Assembly (NCBI RefSeq): GCF_901709675.1
Contig: NC_051095.1
Location: 5,207,956 to 5,271,955, forward strand
Reading direction: 5' to 3'
From: Syngnathus acus
Lineage: Eukaryota; Chordata; Actinopteri; Syngnathiformes; Syngnathidae
Length of the DNA: 64,000 bases
The translations under genes and the position numbers were made by a program. Numbering within the stretch: the first letter of the stretch is position 1; every line of letters starts with the position of its first letter. Shown here in pieces: positions 53,550 to 64,000 of this stretch. The notes under the pieces are model-generated. The model was not told the origin of the DNA and did no database searches. It saw only the letters and a program-made list of their open reading frames with translations.

Positions 53550-55610
53550 CCTGACTTGCGGCTGGACGGTTACGGCATGTTGCGGGAGTGGCACGGGAAT
53601 CCGGCCGTTGCTCTCAGCACAGGAACTGCTGAATAGTGGGAATGTGTGTGATTGTGCACAAATGTGTGACTGTCTACATGTGCTGCTGCATCATTTCTGT
53701 TCAAATATCCGTTGTTTAAAATGTTAATGCAGCCTCGTAGATGCTATTTATTAGCCTGTCTATGATGTCCTTGTATGTGCTAACAATAAAATAGCAGACC
53801 AAAAGGAAAACTTAAATACACAGCTCTTTGTTTGAAATTTAGTTAACAAAACAAAACAGAAGGATGACAATTATATTGAAAAGCTTGTAAATCAGGTCAC
53901 TTGTATCTCAAGGCAACAGTACCTCACGCCACCTTTCTCCTAAATTGTCCTAAACAGCAACAAGAGATTGCCAGCGACCAAACGTAAACAGGAAAATGGG
54001 AACGAGACCCACCCAGAGTGTTCTGGGACATTCCGTAAATTCCCCACTCTAAGAAATCCTCATAAGCATGTCCAGCACCACTATAGTCGCTGAAAGAAAC
54101 ACCATCAAGTATTTACAAATGGTCACTTCCAAAACATTCCAAGGAAATCACAATGTCCCCTCACTGCTCAGCTATTTTGCCGACAGGCTACTCATGATGC
54201 CCTCACAAGAACAGAAGCCCAAACGTGTTTGTGGGGGAAGGAGATTAATCTCGAATGAGACGTGATGTTTAATCCCAAATGGCCCCTGTGTGCATGTGTG
54301 TGTGTGTGTGTGTGTACGTGTTGTCCCCATTAAACTCAGACTGTTACATGCCAACACACAACCAGAGATTAAATGCACAAACACAAAATTGTGTATGTTT
54401 TAGAGCTAGGTCTGAGAAACATTTCTACACAGTGTATGTAAAAGATGGAAACAACAATGCATCATTTTATCAATTACATTTTCAACAATTCATTTGGAAT
54501 ATTAATAACAATTTACAATTGTTGTTAATTGCCTGTGTCCAGAATTTAGGGACCCCCTGAATATAATATTTCAAGTCAAATGGAATTCAATTGTTTTTAT
54601 TTACCTTGGCAGTTGTGATTTAGGGGGCTGGCAGTACTCCTGAGGGACGTCCCAAGTACTTTGTGAGCGCAGCTCAGCTCCTAGGGCTTTAAGCAATCCA
54701 GCTGTCAATCAATGCTGGGTCATTCTTGACCACGCCCACTGGCTCTAGCAGGCCACACCCTCGGAGAAACCGAAACACTCGTTGCTTTTCATTTTCGTTT
54801 GTCTTCATACTCAGTTTTTTTTTTAACTGCATTATTCAAATTCATATGAGATATATTCATATAAATTATTTTGTATGTATTTATTCTTTATCAACGTTAT
54901 TTGTTAAATAATTTTTTGGATTTGAAATTTGTTATCACTAACAGTTTGCTTTGAAGGCAACAGTACTTTGTATGTTGAAAATGATGACAAAACTTTACCT
55001 TAAACACCACTAGCTTGATGCTAATATACAATGGGGTGTGCCACAGAGAGGCTAACGAATAGCATCAGTGTCAGTGTTTGTGTTTGTGCAACATATATTT
55101 GAATACAAACAGTTGTAGACTGACAACATAACAGTCTTCACACATATATTTTTTATCCTCTGCAACAAATAATTTTTACTGCATCATTGATTATTTTGTG
55201 TTTTTCTGGGGGGGGGGGGGGGTCAGCAAAAAAGTATACTATGTACTCTAAATTCAGAGAATCTCCATTGTGGCGTAGAAGTATTTGTGAAGTACATCTA
55301 CGACAAAATAAAACAACACCTAATTACACCTCCTATTGGTTTACGTGAAGTCACGTGACCAAACCCCAACCTTTACGACAGCTGTTTTTGACTTTACAAC
55401 GCGTCACCTGTCAACCAGCCAATAACGGAGCTCGTAGTTCCCAACTAAGTTAGTTCTCAGTGGGGTTTAACTTGTCCTCAAAATATTCTTTGGTGCGATT
55501 GTAACTTGATATCAAGGCTGTGGAGGTTGGAATAAAGTCGCTGTGAGGAGGGGGATTTTTTTTTAGGGGGCGGGGGGGTTGCCACATCGCTGGAACACAA
55601 AGTGTGGAAA
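53550..55610. other. Shared 5' flank of fhip1a and cpz, no gene
   Basis: Two kilobases between divergent genes. It holds a TG run near 54297-54315 and a poly-G run near 55207-55222, and no open frame with motif or splice support. Presumed promoters lie at the two ends. Confidence 0.6.
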
Positions 55611-60748
<5,138 letters not shown>

Positions 60749-63700
60749 CTCACGTTTTCATGCTTAATGCTTTGCTCTTCTGTATTGCCTGATTACATTT
60801 GTGCACCTTATTTCACCATTTATCTACTTGTACAGTCAACTCAACCTCCATTTATTGCATTTCCTTGTGTTTTGTTTTGTAGTTTAACCCGGCCCACATG
60901 CTTTAAATGCATGAAACCCTTTTAAAACTCAGCTAAACTTATTAAAACAATTTTTTTTAAGTATCCCCAGGGCCTCACTCTAACACTGTCAAGAAAATTG
61001 AGTGTAGCGTTGTGAGTATAGCACTGTTAGAATGAAAATGAAAATCATGACTCTAGCTCACACAGTTCTTTAAAATAATATTCAAAACATGCTTGCTTCA
61101 AGCTGTGTATTAGTCACATAAAAAAGAGAACTAAACATTATTTTGTTCAACCAAACCATATTTCATCTAATGAAAGTCTGTCTTGATGCCAATGTATGAA
61201 ATGAAATGCCGCCGAAGGGAAATAAGCATCAATTATGGGTGTCAAACTGTTTTTTTTTTTTTTTTTTTTGAGTGGGGCGTTTTGGCCTCAAAATGTTCCT
61301 GCATTTGATTTAATAATGGAATAAAAATAAAACAAATCATGAACCGCAATATAGTGGTCAAAGTGTACCACTTTTGCTGTTCATTTTGTAAAAAAAAAAA
61401 AAAAACGTGGCCCAAGTCCACAATTGTGTATTTGATTTGATAATGTAAAAATGCATTTATATTTCATGATTTCCAAGGAGGATTCGTTTCGTTGACTGCA
61501 ACATAATGACATCACTTCTGTCAGTGTTGAGTGTGACAACTGTTGTTTTCCATCCAGGACCACAACATGATTTATGGCTTGTGGTCACACCGTCCTGTCA
61601 ATTACATGTCATGACTAACACATAAAAGGTAGCCAAATTCAGAAACCAACGTAAATAATGTTGATAAACGACGAGCTTTGAAGCCTTCACATTTTTAACG
61701 TAGTATTGTTTCCGACAACAACGTGCAAAAGCGGCCTAAATCACACTGCTAAGTTTTAAATTGTTCTGGCCTTCGCTCTTAATGCCTTTTTTCGCCATTT
61801 TTTTTTTTAGGGCAAAGAGATCTTGGTAATAATACAAGGTTAAATAAAGGTTATTGTACGTCATTACAAAGTGTAGTATTCAATTACGATTGGGTCATAC
61901 CAAAAGGATTGAGGGGACGGGGCGGAAGAGAATCGTCAGGTCATTCCCATCGTTTAGTTTTTTTTTTTTTTTTTTTTTTTAAATATAAAAAAGGTGTGCG
62001 TGTGTGTGTTGGGGGGCTTTCACGCATCATTTTATAAAGTCTCTTAATCAACGTAACGTTATTGTTTGTAGTTATTAATATATTAATATATGTGATGCGT
62101 TATCGCACCACCCCTTTACAGCCGTCGTAATGGTTCATGCTAGTGTCTTGAGGCGGCAAATTTGGTGAGTAGCACGTAGTTTGTAATTCAGTGTTTAATG
62201 TCTATAAAACAAAACTTCGATATCCTTTCGTGAGTTACGTTCTCTAAAACCCAACAAGACAATATGCCAGATAAGTATGAATTATATGAGGCTCGAGTTC
62301 CATTGCAATGAGCGAGGTCTTCGTCTTTTCGTGCCCCTCGTGACGTGCCTAAGCAATTAATTCAAGTTAATTTAAAAATTATTTTGTCGTGACCCGGAAT
62401 TCGCCAGCGTTATTCTGCTGTAAATCTTGTGAAAACTCGCCACCTACCGTTAAATTGTCGTGAATTGGGATCAACGCCTTATTTGCCATGTTTGTCATGT
62501 TAGGATCAGATTTCTTCAAGTCATGTTTTCTCACTTTTTGTTGCTTTATGTTTGAGGTGTCTGAAAAGGGTCAAATAAAGAGCACCTGTTGTGTGTTCTC
62601 ACTTGTGTAAATGTCAAAACGTTTGGGATGGAAACAGTGGAATGATTTCACCGTGTTTGTTATTGATTGAAGACTGTTGGAAGAAAGCGCAAGAGCGCTC
62701 AGATATCCGACATTCAGGCATTTAGTCGAGGCTAACATGAAAGTGGAAGAGACACAACATGTGACCCCGGCCTGATTTGTGAATAACACCCGCAGCCACC
62801 GGGAGCCTTGTCTGTGCCCATTTCATCCAGAGGCCAACCACACTGAAAGCGACACCGCAAACAGGCCGGAAAGGTCGCGCACTTCCTTCCCCCACTTATA
62901 TTTCTTTTGTGTTTTTCCAGACGCGAGCGACAATGAATGGTGTCACACAACTGTTGTCTTCGGAGCAGAAGCGAAGACGTTGAAGGTAAATGTCAACATT
63001 CCAGTCAGTGAGGTCTTCTTTTAGTTAGCCTCACATTTTGCGGGTGATATTGTATGTTGTATGGAATTTATGCCTCTATTAGGTCATTATGAAAAAATAC
63101 TGTAGCAGTGTTATGAGGAAAAAGTACTTGGTCGTATAAAAGAACATGGCAGTTCGCCGCTTGGAGCGACTGTGAGTCGGCAGCAGCTGGCCGAAATGTG
63201 GCAGCGAGTGTCGGACCGAATCAGCGCACGCTTCTCAGGGTTCCTTCGGCCGAGACCCGCGGCCTCTTGTTTTTCCTGCCCCCTTTTCTCAAAAGCAGCC
63301 GCACTTATGGGGGTGACAACCTTGAGCACCAGCTAATCACCTCGGGGGAAAAAAGGAACAACTAAACACCCAACATAGTGTAGCCTGGAGAAAAAAGGTT
63401 GTGCTGTAATGATATAATAGCGATAATCATATACACCCAAACACTCACACCAGTATTGTTATTCTTTGCTCATTTTTTGCTGTAAATTTTAGCATTTGTG
63501 TCGTTTTCAGCTGATCATTTTGGTATGTCATCTTTCCAATTTTACAAGCCTCACTTTGGCTAATCAGCTATCGAAATAAGACAAAATGGATTCCACTGCA
63601 GTTGTGAGTATATTCAGCATGTGTAAGAAAAACTCAAATGAGGCAAAACAAATTCAAAGTAATTTACAAATTCAAAGAAAAACCTGTTTTTTAAATCCAA

Positions 63701-64000
63701 TTAATCCATAATTGTCAGATTAATCAATTAAAATAATAGTTTTCGCAAGTCAATACATCCGAGTGCATCGTAGCTGGCGGCGGTTTCCGCAATAGACAGC
63801 GTGTGGGCTCTTGACAAGAACGAGGCAGAAACAAACACCTTTGCGCTTGCTAATACGGGCTATTAGGTAATGGTTTCCTCTTCTTGTCATCATCCATCAT
63901 AATTACACTGCCGTTTCTTCACCTTGCTCCCATTTGTGGTCTTGAGATCAAACAGTCGTGCTAACGGAGCGGAGCTAATATGTCACATGTGTTGCTTTAG
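60749..64000. other. cpz 3' flank and intergenic sequence, no gene supported
   Basis: Contains poly-T runs near 61250 and 61957-61980, a short GT run near 61995, and several AATAAA hexamers (for example around 61845 and 62573) that could end cpz. An exon-like stretch at 62922-62985, between TTTTCCAG and GTAAATG, was considered and not accepted. Confidence 0.5.

Noticed and set aside
62779-63024. Exon-like stretch flanked by TTTTCCAG and GTAAATG
   Set aside because: The frame reads DASDNEWCHTTVVFGAEAKTLK, which I do not recognise, and no partner exon with matching phase was found in the remaining kilobase or upstream.

Overview
The window is eukaryotic nuclear DNA from a bony fish, most likely a teleost. 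Genes are split by many short GT-AG introns. Long CA, GT, CT and CTGT microsatellites are present, together with fossils of fish-type repeats: a tRNA-headed SINE with a GATG-type tail, LINE and Tc1-like remnants, and hAT-like and TA-flanked MITEs. No bacterial, organellar or viral gene organisation is visible. All coding calls were made by hand-splicing exons and checking that phases join; exon ends are correct to within a base or two where stated.

Layout. (1) Positions 1-4041, minus: a multi-exon nuclear protein, cut by the left edge, joining a SET-like segment, an acidic/Pro-rich linker with one C2H2 finger, and a tyrosine-recombinase-like C-terminus. (2) 5697-7919, minus: a 197-residue IL-6-family cytokine of the CNTF/cardiotrophin type. 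(3) 11243-14386, plus: a Thr-repeat mucin with SEA-like modules and a GPI-type tail, whose frame is broken twice. (4) 17335-26483, plus: pde5a, complete, 22 coding exons. (5) 27443-29492, minus: mad2l1, tail to tail with pde5a. (6) 30520-34419, plus: sh3gl2 (endophilin A1). (7) 37986-40389, plus: an ANP32 gene, closest to anp32b. (8) 41152-43873, minus: coro2a, whose 3' end collides with the ANP32 gene. (9) 46139-47409, minus: an unrecognised 201-residue type I membrane protein. (10) 48147-53549, minus: fhip1a (fam160a1). (11) 55611-60748, plus: cpz (carboxypeptidase Z). From about 60.8 kb to the right edge no gene could be supported.

The genes are unrelated housekeeping, signalling and trafficking genes and do not form one pathway. 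Pde5a-mad2l1 and anp32b-coro2a are neighbour pairs also found on human chromosomes 4 and 9 respectively, so the window looks like a join of two ancestral blocks. The most unusual items are the SET/zinc-finger/recombinase-like fusion gene at the left edge, the frame-broken mucin, the overlapping 3' ends of the ANP32 gene and coro2a, and the orphan membrane protein.
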